A stretch of 64,000 nt of DNA, taken from the NCBI GenBank assembly GCA_013368375.1, contig JAACJP010000042.1, positions 186,001 to 250,000 on the forward strand, read 5' to 3'. Shown here one piece after another: positions 41,930 to 52,900 of the stretch (position 1 is its first letter; each line of letters opens with the position of its first letter). Under the pieces are notes generated by a model. It saw only the letters and a list, made by a program, of their open reading frames with translations, searched no databases and was not told where the DNA came from. This stretch comes from Tricholomella constricta (Eukaryota; Basidiomycota; Agaricomycetes; Agaricales; Lyophyllaceae). The translations under genes were made by a program, and so were the position numbers.

Positions 41930-43017
41930 AACGAGCCATCACAGAGTTGTATCTCTTCAAAGCCTTCAGGTGGGGCTCCTCTTCCTGCTCTCCGACTTGT
42001 CGACCTTCATCCTCTGTTTGATTGTAATGCTTCTTCAGATTCACGGGCTTCCAAGTATGTCTTTGTAGCTCATGTAACACCAAACGACCTGTACAAATAT
42101 CCCGTCAGTCAAGGCTTTCTGTATAGTCGAGCTTCTCTTCCTACGTTGGTACCAAAATTGCCAGTTTCAGTTCTTCGCATGCTTGCCCATCAACATTCAA
42201 TTCCTGTGAAGTCGAAGATGTACAAGCACGAGGTTTGTTCGCTGTTTTCCTTTCATATTTGTTCAGCCTGCTCAGAGTTTCTGAGTGTATTTCAATTGGA
42301 CGCAATTCCTCATGCTCTACCGAGACGCCAACGCTTTATGCAGCAGCCCACTCCTCCCGCGGAGGACAGCATCCGTGGCTGTCAGCAGCCTGCCTCTCCT
42401 GTCGAAAATAATGTTGACGACGTGCCTTCTTTCTGTTCAACTGGATCCTCTGATATTGATGTGTTCACGCCTCCCAGGGAGGTGCTTGCTCCTCTCACAC
42501 CTCCTCCTACGCCTGCTGCGCCAAAATCACGGAAACAGACATATACGTGTTATTTTAACGCGATCGATGTGGAGCCTTTCGTCTTACGCTCTTCTGCTCT
42601 ATCATTGGATAACTATATTCTTGTATTCCTCGCTCATGTCAATAGTGCTGACCTTCTGCAGTACACGAGCAATCCACAGCTTGTAGTGGTCAACATGCCC
42701 GTAAGCGCCATGCTGCCGCATCTTCCCGTAAGCCGCTTACGATCACTTGCTCGAATCCACGACGTTTCTTTGAATGGGGCGGTGTGTAGAGCGGATGTTT
42801 TATCTTCCTTCGCAGGTCATGACTGTATGGCCTGCACCCTGTATTCCACTGTTCTTCGTCCAGTTCCTGCACCCAAGAAGTTGCTTCTTGCCCGCAAAAC
42901 CACCCCGATACATTCCGATTCCGCTGCATCTCCTACTGTTTTTGATGATATGGAAGCTTCTACGACCACGTTCCCCCCCCCTCCTGCAACCCCTGCTCTT
43001 GTCGAACAAGTTGTTTC
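41930..43017 (+). pseudogene. Helitron protein, N-terminal part, cut by element 3
   Basis: The frame (N-E-P-S-Q-S...) encodes the N-terminal region seen in agaric Helitron proteins: P-S-G-G-A-P-L-P-A-L-R followed by two related modules of about 85 residues. Each module has L-P-V-S-x-L-R-x-L-A and a C-x2-C pair (I-C-S-A-C near 42262, D-C-M-A-C near 42823). The modules are separated by a Pro-rich linker. The frame is interrupted at 43017 by a retrotransposon and resumes in phase at 49933. The start is not resolved. Confidence 0.75.
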
Positions 43018-43512
43018 TGTTAGGGCAACACTACTAATGATAGCGGGCTCCCACAAAAATACTCTACTAGTAAGGTTTAGAGAGAGAGAGAGAGAGAGAG
43101 AATGGGAATAGGAACGATGTTGGTTATTCTAGTAATCTCAAGTGTTCACACTAAGAGTAGTGGAAATCCTAAGAGAACTCGAATGAGGACTCTGGATGGT
43201 TTATTGTCCTATATATACTACTTTACAAGATACATGCTAGAATGGTACCGTATACATGTGTCCATGAGGGAATACAGCTATTGGTTAATAACATGTGGAT
43301 GCAGCATGTTGAACTGTGCTCTGAGTAAGCAATGAGTCAGCCATGAGTAAGCCATGAGTAAGCCATGAGTAAGCCATGAGTAAGCCATGCTGCGTCGCAG
43401 TCATGCTGACTGTTATCCTTTACATACAACTATCTACTTTAGATAAGATGTCCGATTGGTTCCCTGATTAGATAAAGAGAGATTAGATATCGAAAAAGTT
43501 CATCTCCTGACA
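43018..43512 (-). repeat. 3' LTR of element 3
   Basis: 495 bp with a (ga)n run at about 43079-43102 and an 11-bp minisatellite catgagtaagc repeated about five times at 43330-43390. Confidence 0.95.
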
Positions 43513-43766
43513 TTACTCCCTCACTAGACTCGACTTCCAGGCGAGACGTCTTCTTCTTAGGTCATTCTGGTGACCCCCTCTGCTGGTAGAGTGACTGTTG
43601 GGCCACTATCCGTTTTGATGGATAGTATGATGGTCCCATCGAGCATTCGACTGATTGACTCCACCAGGCCGAAGATAATGTGAGCATTGGATGCCCAAAA
43701 GAAAACGCGGGTGCCGACTGGGTAAGGGTTCATGTTTTCGAGAGTAGGGTGATGATGGGTATGGAC

Positions 43767-46700
43767 TTAGGGTTCTGTGATATTTATCCGAGATTTGAGA
43801 CCCTGTGGCATGTGTGTGTGATTTTCATATGGGCGGAACAATTTAAGGAAGTCCTCGTGTGATGTAGCTTGAATTCTTCGAGGGGCAGATGGATTTAGAC
43901 GATGGAATTCATTTACAGCATCCTTGGCATTTTCGACATTTCTAGCTGGTTCCCAGGTGTTGTGTTCAGCGGTATAGCCTTTCCACTTCACTAGGTATTG
44001 GAATTGGTTTCTGAAGAGTCGAGAATCAAGGATCTGCTCGACTTCATATTCTAGCTGTCCTTCAATCTCTACTGGGGGTGGTGGTTCAGATGTTTGTCCG
44101 GGAATTTCCGGTTCTGAATAAGGGCGAATTCGTGAGACATTGATGACAGGATGAATTTTCAGGGTTGCTGGCAATTTTAGCCTGACTGCGTTCTCCGAAA
44201 TGATTTCGATGATCTCGTAGGGTCCAATTCTCTTTTCGGTCAACTTGCGCGATGGACGCGTGAGTTGCAAGTTGTCCGTTTCAAGCCAGACCTTTTGTCC
44301 CACTGAATATTCCGGTACATCTCCTCTTCGCTGATCTGCATATCTTTTCATTTCCTCTCTGGCTTTACATAATGCCGCCTGGGCTTCCTTGTGTATTTTC
44401 TTCATTCGGCTAGCGAATTCATTTGCTGCCTCATTCCTGCTTTGTCTTCTTGGTTCAAATCCCATCCGGGGATGAAGTCCGTAGGTAGCATAGAATGGCG
44501 ACACCTGTGTTGCCGAGTGAATAGCATTATTATGTGCGAACTCGGCTAATGCCAGCCATTCAGGCCAATCATTTTGCCGGTAGTTCACAAATAGTCGTAG
44601 ATACTGTTCAATCTCCTGATTTGTTCGTTCTGTTTGCCCATCTGTTTGCGGATGAAAGGCGGTGGTTAATTTAGTTTGTATTCCCAATAGTTTATTTAGT
44701 TCTTTCATCATTTCTGATGCGAACTGGGGTCCTCGGTCTGCTATGATGTTGTCTGGCATGCCGTGTAGCTTCCAGACATGGTCCCGATATAGTTTAGCCA
44801 GCCCTGTAGTAGATGTTTCCGATGTACAAGGGATGACATGAATTCCCTTTTTTGCTCGATCAACCACTACAAGGATTGCATCGTACCCCTGCGCATGCGG
44901 TAATCCCGTGATGAAGTCTGCTGCTACTGCCTTCCAGGGTTCCATTGGTGTGGTGATTGGCATTAATTTACCGGCTGGTGGTGCGGGAAACTGTTTGAAA
45001 CGTTGGCATTTGTCACATCCATCCACATAGGCGAAAATGAACTTGGTCATTCCTGGCCACCAGTAATTTCTAGAAACCAGTTCCAGAGTTCTGAAACGAC
45101 CCGGGTGTCCTGCCACTGGTGTATCATGATGGAGTTTGACAATTTCTCGTCGTAGTTGGACATCCTTTGGTACATAGACCTTGCCTCTAAATAAAATGAG
45201 TCCTTGTTCTTCGGTCCATTCTTCTGATCTCAATCGCTTTGTTGGTGATCGTTTCATCTCTTCCACTGCTTTCACTACTGATTCGTCCAGCTCCTTTGAC
45301 TTCCGAACACGTGTCAACAAGTCTTCTTCTGCTCCATCGATTAACACATGGCCTTGTTGCAGTGCTTTGATCGCAAAGAATTCGGGTTTCAGCAGTGTCA
45401 CCTCCATGTTGTCACTTTCCACTCCCTCTCTATGATCTGGCCTCCTGGACAGGGCATCTGCTTTCCCCATAGAGCTGTGCAATAATTCAAAATCAAATCT
45501 GGATAGATATAGTGCCCATCGAGCCTGTCGTCGGTTAAGTCTCTTTGATGTCATGAAGTATTGAAGGTTTCTGTGATCTGACCAGATCTCAACCTTATGT
45601 AATGCTCCTTCGAGATGATGTCGCCAAGTTTCCAGCGCTCAAATGATGCCCAGCGTTTCTTTGTCATGCACGTCATAATTACGCTCCACGTCACTGAGTG
45701 ATTTTGAGTAAAAAGCACATGGCCTCCATTTATCATCATCACATTTCATAGATAAGATTGCTCCTGTTGCAAAGTCCGAAGCGTCTGATTCCACTCGCAG
45801 CGGTTTATCGGGTTCTGCCGTTACCAAGATCGGTTTCGACGTGAAACGTGCTTTGAGTTCCTCAAAAGCTCCTTGTTGTTGTTCTGTCCATTCCCACTTC
45901 TGTTCTTTCCGTAATAGATTATTTAGGGGAGTTGCAATTTTGGAAAACCCTTCAATAAATCGACGATAGAAGTTGGCAAACCCCAAGAATTTCCTAACAT
46001 CTTTTACAGACTTCGGAATGGGCCATGAGGTTATTGCGTCGGTTTTGGTGGTGTCCATCTTTACTTCTCCTCCTCCCAGAATCAACCCAAGAAATTCTAC
46101 CGAAGTAGTGCTGAAGAAGCACTTCTCTGGTTTTAAGAATAAGTCGTTTGTCAACAGGATCTCCAACACTTCTTCCGTAATTTGCTCGTTCTCCTCTTTT
46201 GTGTCCGTAAAGATAAGTATATCGTCTATGTAAACTACTACGTGTCCTTTGTCAATCAAATCTTTAAGTAAACTATTCATCATAGTTTGGAAGGTAGCAG
46301 GCGAGTTGCAAAGTCCAAAATACATAACGAGTGGTTCGAAGGCCCCCCTGTGTGTGGTAAAGGCTGCCTTCCATTCGTCTCCTTCTTTAATACGTACGTT
46401 ATTATAGCCCCATCGTAAGTCCATTTCAGTAAAGTATTTCGATTTTCCAGCTTTGTCAATAAGGTCAGATATCATAGGTAATGGATAGTTATTTCGAATT
46501 GTTCCTGTATTTAGATACCGGTAGTCCTGTACCATTCGTTTCTTTCCGTCCTTCTTCGGTACAAAGAACACTGCACTGGTTTGTGGAGACTTGCTTTCAC
46601 GTATATATCCTTTTTCCAGTTGATCATTTAGGAAGTCGTCAACCTCCTTCTGTTCTACTGGTGAAAGTGGAATGTTTCGGGCCTTCTTTGGTATGAAGTC

Positions 46701-47706
46701 CGGCTTCAGTTCAATTTTGTGATCCCACTTCTTCCGTTCTGGCATTCGTTGTGATGCCCTTTTCTCGAAGACTTTAAGCCAGCGTCGGTACCGCCTGGGT
46801 ATATGTTTCTCCAACTCTTCTGTAGTATATATATGTTTTTCGTTTTCATCCTTTTCTGCCATTCGAATAAAGACATCTTCCACTACCTCGTCGAGGTCTT
46901 TGTCAAAAGTGATCTCCTCCAAGATAGCTTCCTCGTCCTCTGTCATGATGCCTCCTCGGTAGAGGTGAGTCTCTTCATCCTCTATCTCTTCAACTGAAGG
47001 TTTATATTGCCATTTGCTAGCAATGGCCTTTCGTTTCCTTTCTTTTTTTGCTTGTCTGATGTAGACATTGCATTCATGTGGGCAGCGTGTAAGCTTCACC
47101 TCACCTGTTTGCCAGTCTATCTCAGGATTATGTTTTTTTAGCCAGGTATGTCCAATAATTACATTGGTCTTTCCCAATTCGGTGATTTCGAATACTGCAC
47201 GTTCCTTGTGTCCCTTGTGATTAACCATCAAGGTAATCTCTTCAGTGATTGATCCACTTTGGTTCAGTGTCCCATCCACGTTGTATACTTTTATGGGGAC
47301 GTGTTGCCCAGCCCTGCTGTTGGACATACTTCCTGTCAATAAACATGCCCGTCGCCCCAGAGTCGAGAAGGGCTTGAGTTTGTGTTGTTGCATGTGTGTC
47401 GACAGTTGTGATAGTTATTGAAAGCTTTAATTCCTTTTCGAGATTAAGGGTTCTGATAAAATATTGTTCTCCCTCTTTCGGACCGGTTGTAAGAGAAATC
47501 AACTCTGTTGGTTTGGGAATTAAGCATGGCTCCTGGCCACCAAGCTGACTTTCGTCAGGCCCCCGTTCAGTTGTAGATAAGGGTGTAGTACTGCGTGTAT
47601 TAATACTTCCTGTCTCTACTCCTGTAATAGGCTTATCCGAGTCATTCATATTGTCCACCGGTAGAATAGCAAATTTGTTTCTGGAGTCAAGTGGGGGAGT
47701 ATTCAC
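43767..47706 (-). pseudogene. Pol of element 3 (PR-RT-RH-IN-chromodomain), one TGA and one frameshift
   Basis: Protease D-S-G-A-T-G near 47360; a frameshift near 47300; RT with Y-I-D-D-I-L-I-F near 46220; RNase H start E-S-D-A-S-D-F-A near 45780. A TGA stop at 45639-45641 replaces the Arg found in element 1 (A-I-I-R-S-L-E-E-W). The same frame continues through W-S-D-H-R-N, the integrase finger, the D-D-E residues and a chromodomain (Y-E-V-E-Q-I-L-D, W-K-G-Y-T, T-W-E-P) to 43767. The frame upstream and downstream of the TGA is the same, so a single base change explains the break. Confidence 0.9.
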
Positions 47707-48970
47707 TTGTCTCCGTTTGGAAAACCCTGGGTTTCCATCTTTCCTTTGCAGTAGTTGATGATTTCTTCATAGGACATGTTTCGTACATCCATGCGTGATC
47801 GACAATCTTTGGCCATGTGCCCAGGCCGTCTGCATTTGTAGCAGATGATTGGGCCTCGCTTGTTTCGATCAACGTCCATCGCATTTGGGTCTCGGGCTGG
47901 AGCAGGGTTGGTTGGGATATTTTGCTGTGTCTGTGTCTGTTGTGTACCAGTTCTCCATGTTTGGCTTCGATTTCCTTGTGGTTGCAATGATGTGGACCCT
48001 GTTCCTGTCTTTTTGGAGTGTCCTGTTCCATATCCGGCATAAAGCTGTTCCTCGGCTTTAGTCTTTCGCCACTGCCGGTCTGATGCTATCGTCCTTGTGT
48101 ACCATTGTTGTATGGTTACTGGTGATGTTTCCGCATTGGAGAGTTTTTCTCTGAGCGCCTTATTGATAGAGCGCTTAAACTCCTCGACAAGCGGAGTTCC
48201 CACATATCCTGATCCTCGTGCGGCATTCTTGAAATCCTGCACATGTTGATCCATTGTCTTTGTTCCCTGTGTCATGGTCCGTAATCGCAAGATCTTGGTA
48301 CTTTGTAGATCTGGATCTCCGAAATCGGCCATGAATAGGTTCCAAAATTCTTTAACCGTTTTGAACAAGGGTTCTCCTCGTACTTGTTCTGCCTGGTAGA
48401 GTTCCTCAATAAGGTTATCTCTCCACTCTGCTGCCATGTCGTCTTGCATGTAGCTTAGTATCCAGTAAACTGTGGACCTTGGGTTTGCAAACTGTTCTGG
48501 CATTCCCCCAATGTAGAGTCTGCATGCATTGGCAAACGATTGTGCATCTGCCATTCTTCCAGAGAATTTGGGTGGAGTAGCGAACTTTGGGTGTTTGTAA
48601 CTACCCTGATGTTGCATCTGAAGTGGGGGTGTGGGAAGGGGTCGGCGTGGTGAAGAGTGATGGGATGAGCCATACTATGAGGGCGTGACGTGAAGTGTTG
48701 GGGTGTGTGAAATGTGTGTGATTGTTGCTGTAATTGCCTTTCAGCGTTTTCGGCTCGTCGTTCCAATTGCTCAATGTATGCCGCTACTGCTGGGTCTGGT
48801 TGGGTTTGGGGAAAGGAAGAGTATGTAGTGGGCAGGGGTGCGGTGTTGACAGGTGGCGGCATGTTGAGGGGTACTGGAGAATGAGGGGTCCAAGCATTGT
48901 ATTCCATGTTGGATATCGGTGACGGTGCTGAGGAGGACTGTATGGTGGTTGTAGAGGGGAATGTGATCAC
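47703..48970 (-). pseudogene. Gag of element 3, frameshifted
   Basis: The N-terminal part (48970 to about 48620) is Pro/Ser/Thr-rich with a short coiled-coil-like L-E-R-R-A-E-N-A-E-R-Q-L. A single-base indel near 48620 shifts the frame to the conserved gag core (F-S-G-R, Y-W-I-L-S-Y-M-Q) and the CCHC knuckle (C-Y-K-C-R-R-P-G-H-M-A-K-D-C near 47840). Confidence 0.85.
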
Positions 48971-49436
48971 CGATGGATTTCGGTGTTGATGGAACGTGGT
49001 GAAAGCTCGATAGTACCTTGGTCCGGGCGCACGACCCCGAGTTGGACCTTAGGTGATGTATGGGAAAATTGGGAAAACCGTTACACGTGTTGAACTTCAC
49101 CTCCTGTAGGCCTACAGGCAGCGGACAACAGGTGCAGAGGGTGGGCGCCTATTCCGTCTTGCTGTACGAACCAACCCGTGTCTTCTACAACACACACGGC
49201 GATGGCGAGGTGGTTTCCCCAAAGGTCTACCAGCACTCCTTGTTCGGAATCCTTGGGCTAGTCGGACTCAACGTTACTAGACCCTCAAACGGACCCTTGT
49301 CATACGAATAGGGAATAGGGGGTGTGCCAGAAAGGTAGAAGAGTAAGTAAGGTTTTTGATAGTGGATGAAATGGAAACGTGCAAAGGTTTTTTCTTGAGA
49401 ATGGTGGGAGGGCGCGATGAGAGATTCGAGTTCTTC
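48971..49436 (-). other. 5' leader of element 3
   Basis: 466 bp between the gag start and the 5' LTR. No gene. The self-priming site is at 49424-49434. Confidence 0.7.
49424..49434 (-). promoter_or_regulatory. Self-priming site of element 3
   Basis: Two bases after the 5' LTR the minus strand reads agaactcgaat. Its complement attcgagttct occurs in the LTR (minus strand of 49589-49599), just downstream of a tatatata box at 49625-49632. It has the same geometry and 2-base spacer as elements 1 and 4, although the sequence is unrelated. Confidence 0.7.
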
Positions 49437-49927
49437 TGTTAGGGAAACACTACTAATGATAGCGGGCTCCCACAAGAATACTCTACTAGTAAGGTTTAGA
49501 GAGAGAGAGAGAGAGAATGGGAATAGGAATGATGTTGGTTATTCTAGTAATCTCAAGTGTTCACACTAAGAGTAGTGGAAATCCTAAGAGAACTCGAATG
49601 AGGACTCTGGATGGTTTATTGTCCTATATATACTACTTTACAAGATACATGCTAGAATGGTACCGTATACATGTGTCCATGAGGGAATACAGCTATTGGT
49701 TAATAACATGTGGATGCAGCATGTTGAACTGTGCTCTGAGTAAGCAATGAGTCAGCCATGAGTAAGCCATGAGTAAGCCATGAGTAAGCCATGAGTAAGC
49801 CATGCTGCGTCGCAGTCATGCTGACTGTTATCCTTTACATACAACTATCTACTTTAGATAAGATGTCCGATTGGTTCCCTGATTAGATAAAGAGAGATTA
49901 GATATCGAAAAAGTTCATCTCCTGACA
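49437..49927 (-). repeat. 5' LTR of element 3
   Basis: 491 bp, with the same minisatellite and tatatata box as the 3' LTR. Confidence 0.95.
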
Positions 49928-49932
49928 GTTTC

Positions 49933-52900
49933 AGCATTCTGTGCGGCCACTGCACCAAAAGTTTTCGAAGAAGCCGGCTGCGCTGTCTGTGGGCTGCTGA
50001 CTCCTCTTTCTGAGCTGTCCCCCCTGAAGCAAGTGAAACAGCTGCTTCACATATTGCATGCACCTGGCGTAACTCGCGCAGAGCGTTTGCATCGCGACGA
50101 ACCTATTTGCGAACTCCAGGGACCTGTCCTCGATTCCGCTTGCGACCGTATATGTGTTCGCTGCAGACGGGCGATCCGCGACGGCCGAGTGCCTAAATTG
50201 GCTCTGGCAAGAGGTCTGTGGCTTGGTTCAGTGCCCGCTCCGCTAGCTGTTCTTACGTACATGGAAAAATTCTTGGTAGCTAGAGTGCGGCACTCAAACT
50301 GTTTCGTTCGTGTCGCCTCCTCGGGAAGGCATCGAATGAAGGCTCATATCATTTCTTTTGAATCGCCAACTCCTAAGATTTATTCCATGCTTCCTCCGCC
50401 GAAAGAAGAACTCGACGAATATCTCGCCATACTTTTTACAGGACCTTGTATACCAACGGAGGAGGATTACAAACGGACTCCAGTACTAGTTCGGCGGAAT
50501 TTTGTCCGTACTGCGTTGGACTGGCTTGTGCTGAATCATCCGGACTACGCTGACGTAGGTATATCCGAAGATAATCTGGCTGAATACCCTGAAACGGAAC
50601 CTTTAGTATCGGTTATCTATCGGGAGAGTGCTTCTATTCAAACTTTTGAAGGTTCGAGTCTTCACAAGGACGAAGATGAGGACGGCATCAAACATGGGGA
50701 CTGTCCCTTTGTGGTTCATGGTCTTACCGGAGACTCTTTAGGAGCCAAGTCTACAGAGGTTTTGAAGGGCCTGGCTTTAAAGCATTGGCGTTCTGGTGGC
50801 AAAGTACTGCGCGTAGGTCATTCTTCCGAACCGTCTTCCATCTTTAAGAATCCTGCACTGTATCCTCAGATGTTTCCTTGGTTGTTTCCATACGGCCTAG
50901 GAGGTGTGGGTTCCACTACTTTGGGTGCTGATACACACAAAAAACATCTGCTTATGTACCACGATAAATGTTTTCAGTCTAATATTGCTTTTCTGTTTGC
51001 TGCATTCAGTCATCATCAGATTGCGGCCGCTGCTACTAGCAGCTATCTTGTTGCAAAGACAGCAAAGTTTAGCCATATAGCAGAACGAATTCTTACTGTG
51101 AACCAAGACGTGTTACAGGACATAGCTTCAAAACTTGCAGCTGGGGAGCACTTCAAGCCGGTCACGCCGGATGAAAAAGAATGTTTCCGGCTGGTCAACG
51201 ACGTGGAACACTGCAGAGCTAAAGTATGTGGTTCTAACACCAGCAAACAGTACATGCGGAATGAGATATGGTCTCTTGTCGCAAATCAAGGTGCTCCTTC
51301 TTGGTACATAACATTGTCTCCAGCGGATATCAATCACCCTATATGCCTTTATTTTGCGGACACGAAGGAGAAGTTCGAACCCGTGCTCCGTGAAGACGAC
51401 GAGCGTTTTAGACTGATTGCGAAGAATCCTGTTGCTGCTGCCCGCTTTTTTCATTTTATGGTTGAAGCTTTCTTGACACACGTCCTAGGTTTTGGTACAG
51501 GCAAAGCTGGAATTTATGGCGAAGCATCTGCTTATTATGGTGCGGTAGAGCAACAAGGTCGTCTGACTCTCCATTTACATGTACTTGTGTGGATCCGCAA
51601 TGCTCTTAGCCCAGAGGCTGTTAGGAAGGCCGTACTGGATCCGACGTCCGACTTTCAAAACAAATTGGTCCAATATCTGGAAGCCGCTTATCAAGGTGAA
51701 TTTCATGCGCCTTCTATGGATGTCGTTGCTGAAGATGTTAAAAAGGCTGCTCAAGATCCCATGTATGCAAAGCCAACACAGACAATGCCTGTTCCCCCGC
51801 CTTCGCCTTGTGTCAGCAAGTGTAGTGCCTGTGTGTCGTGTGCAGAGCTTTCGTCTTGGTGGACACAGTTTCGCTCTACCGTGGACGACATACTGTGGTA
51901 TACAAACGTGCACACCTGTCAAGCTAACATGAAAGAGGATGGCTCAGTAAAAAGGAACAAACCATATCTCGGGTGCCTTGACAACATATGGAAGAAGTGC
52001 AAGGCACGCTTTCCTCGTACCGTCTTTCCTCAGTCAGAAGTTGATCCTGCCACAGGATCTTTGCATGTCAGGAAGATGGTACCGTGGTTGAACACTTTTA
52101 CCTATGCTGTCACTTATTTGTTCCGCTGCAACACGGATGTAACCAGTCTCAGGTCTGGTACAGCTATCAAGGGAGTGCTGTACTATGTTACCAAGTATGT
52201 AACTAAAGCCAGCATGAAAAGCTATGTTGCATTCGAGGCGATACGTGGTGCTTTAAGTAAAAACACCGAAATCATTGCCAGTTCCGACTCATCAAAAGAA
52301 AAAGCTCGGAGCCTTATGACGAAACTTGTTAACTCTCTTAGTGCCAAGGCCGAGATGGGGTCGCCCATGATGTGTTTGTATCTTCTCAAAAATCCAGACC
52401 ACTACACCAGCCATAAGTTCCGTGATGTATATTGGCAGGATTTTGTATGTGAGGTACAGAAATCATGGCCTAATGCAAAAGAGCATGGCAATATGCCGCC
52501 TGAGAGGGTCGTGCTGTTCAAAAAGAACGATAACGTGTATGGAATGTCTCGTGTTCATGACTACATTTATCGTGCTCCTGAGTTGAGCTCTCTGAATTTA
52601 TACGATTGGGTATCTACCTGTGATCGACTGCCCAACGGTCGGCTCGGCAGTGCAAAGGATGACGATCACATTATCGACGCCAGCGATTCAGATGACAATG
52701 ATGATGTTGGCTGTGAAACCCGTCGAACACCTTTTGGAGGCGGTGCAAAGAATAAAAGACCTAGCGGCTCGACACGGCACACCTTTATGCCAGAACATCC
52801 ACTTGCATCTTCTCATTGCACTCGCTGTAGGACTGGTGCCGGTCAGCATATTCCGAATTTCATGGGTGCCGCCCTTCCAAGATTCGATCGCGGGGACCGC

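Larger units (their letters stand above)
43018..49927 (-). mobile_element. Ty3/gypsy chromovirus, element 3 (6,910 bp)
   Basis: LTRs 43018-43512 (495 bp) and 49437-49927 (491 bp) begin tgttagg and end tgaca. They differ by three substitutions and a 4-bp change in a (ga)n run. The target duplication is GTTTC (43013-43017, 49928-49932). The element runs on the minus strand, antisense to the Helitron frame that it splits. Gag and pol are recognisable but broken by at least two frameshifts and one TGA, so the copy is dead. Confidence 0.96.
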
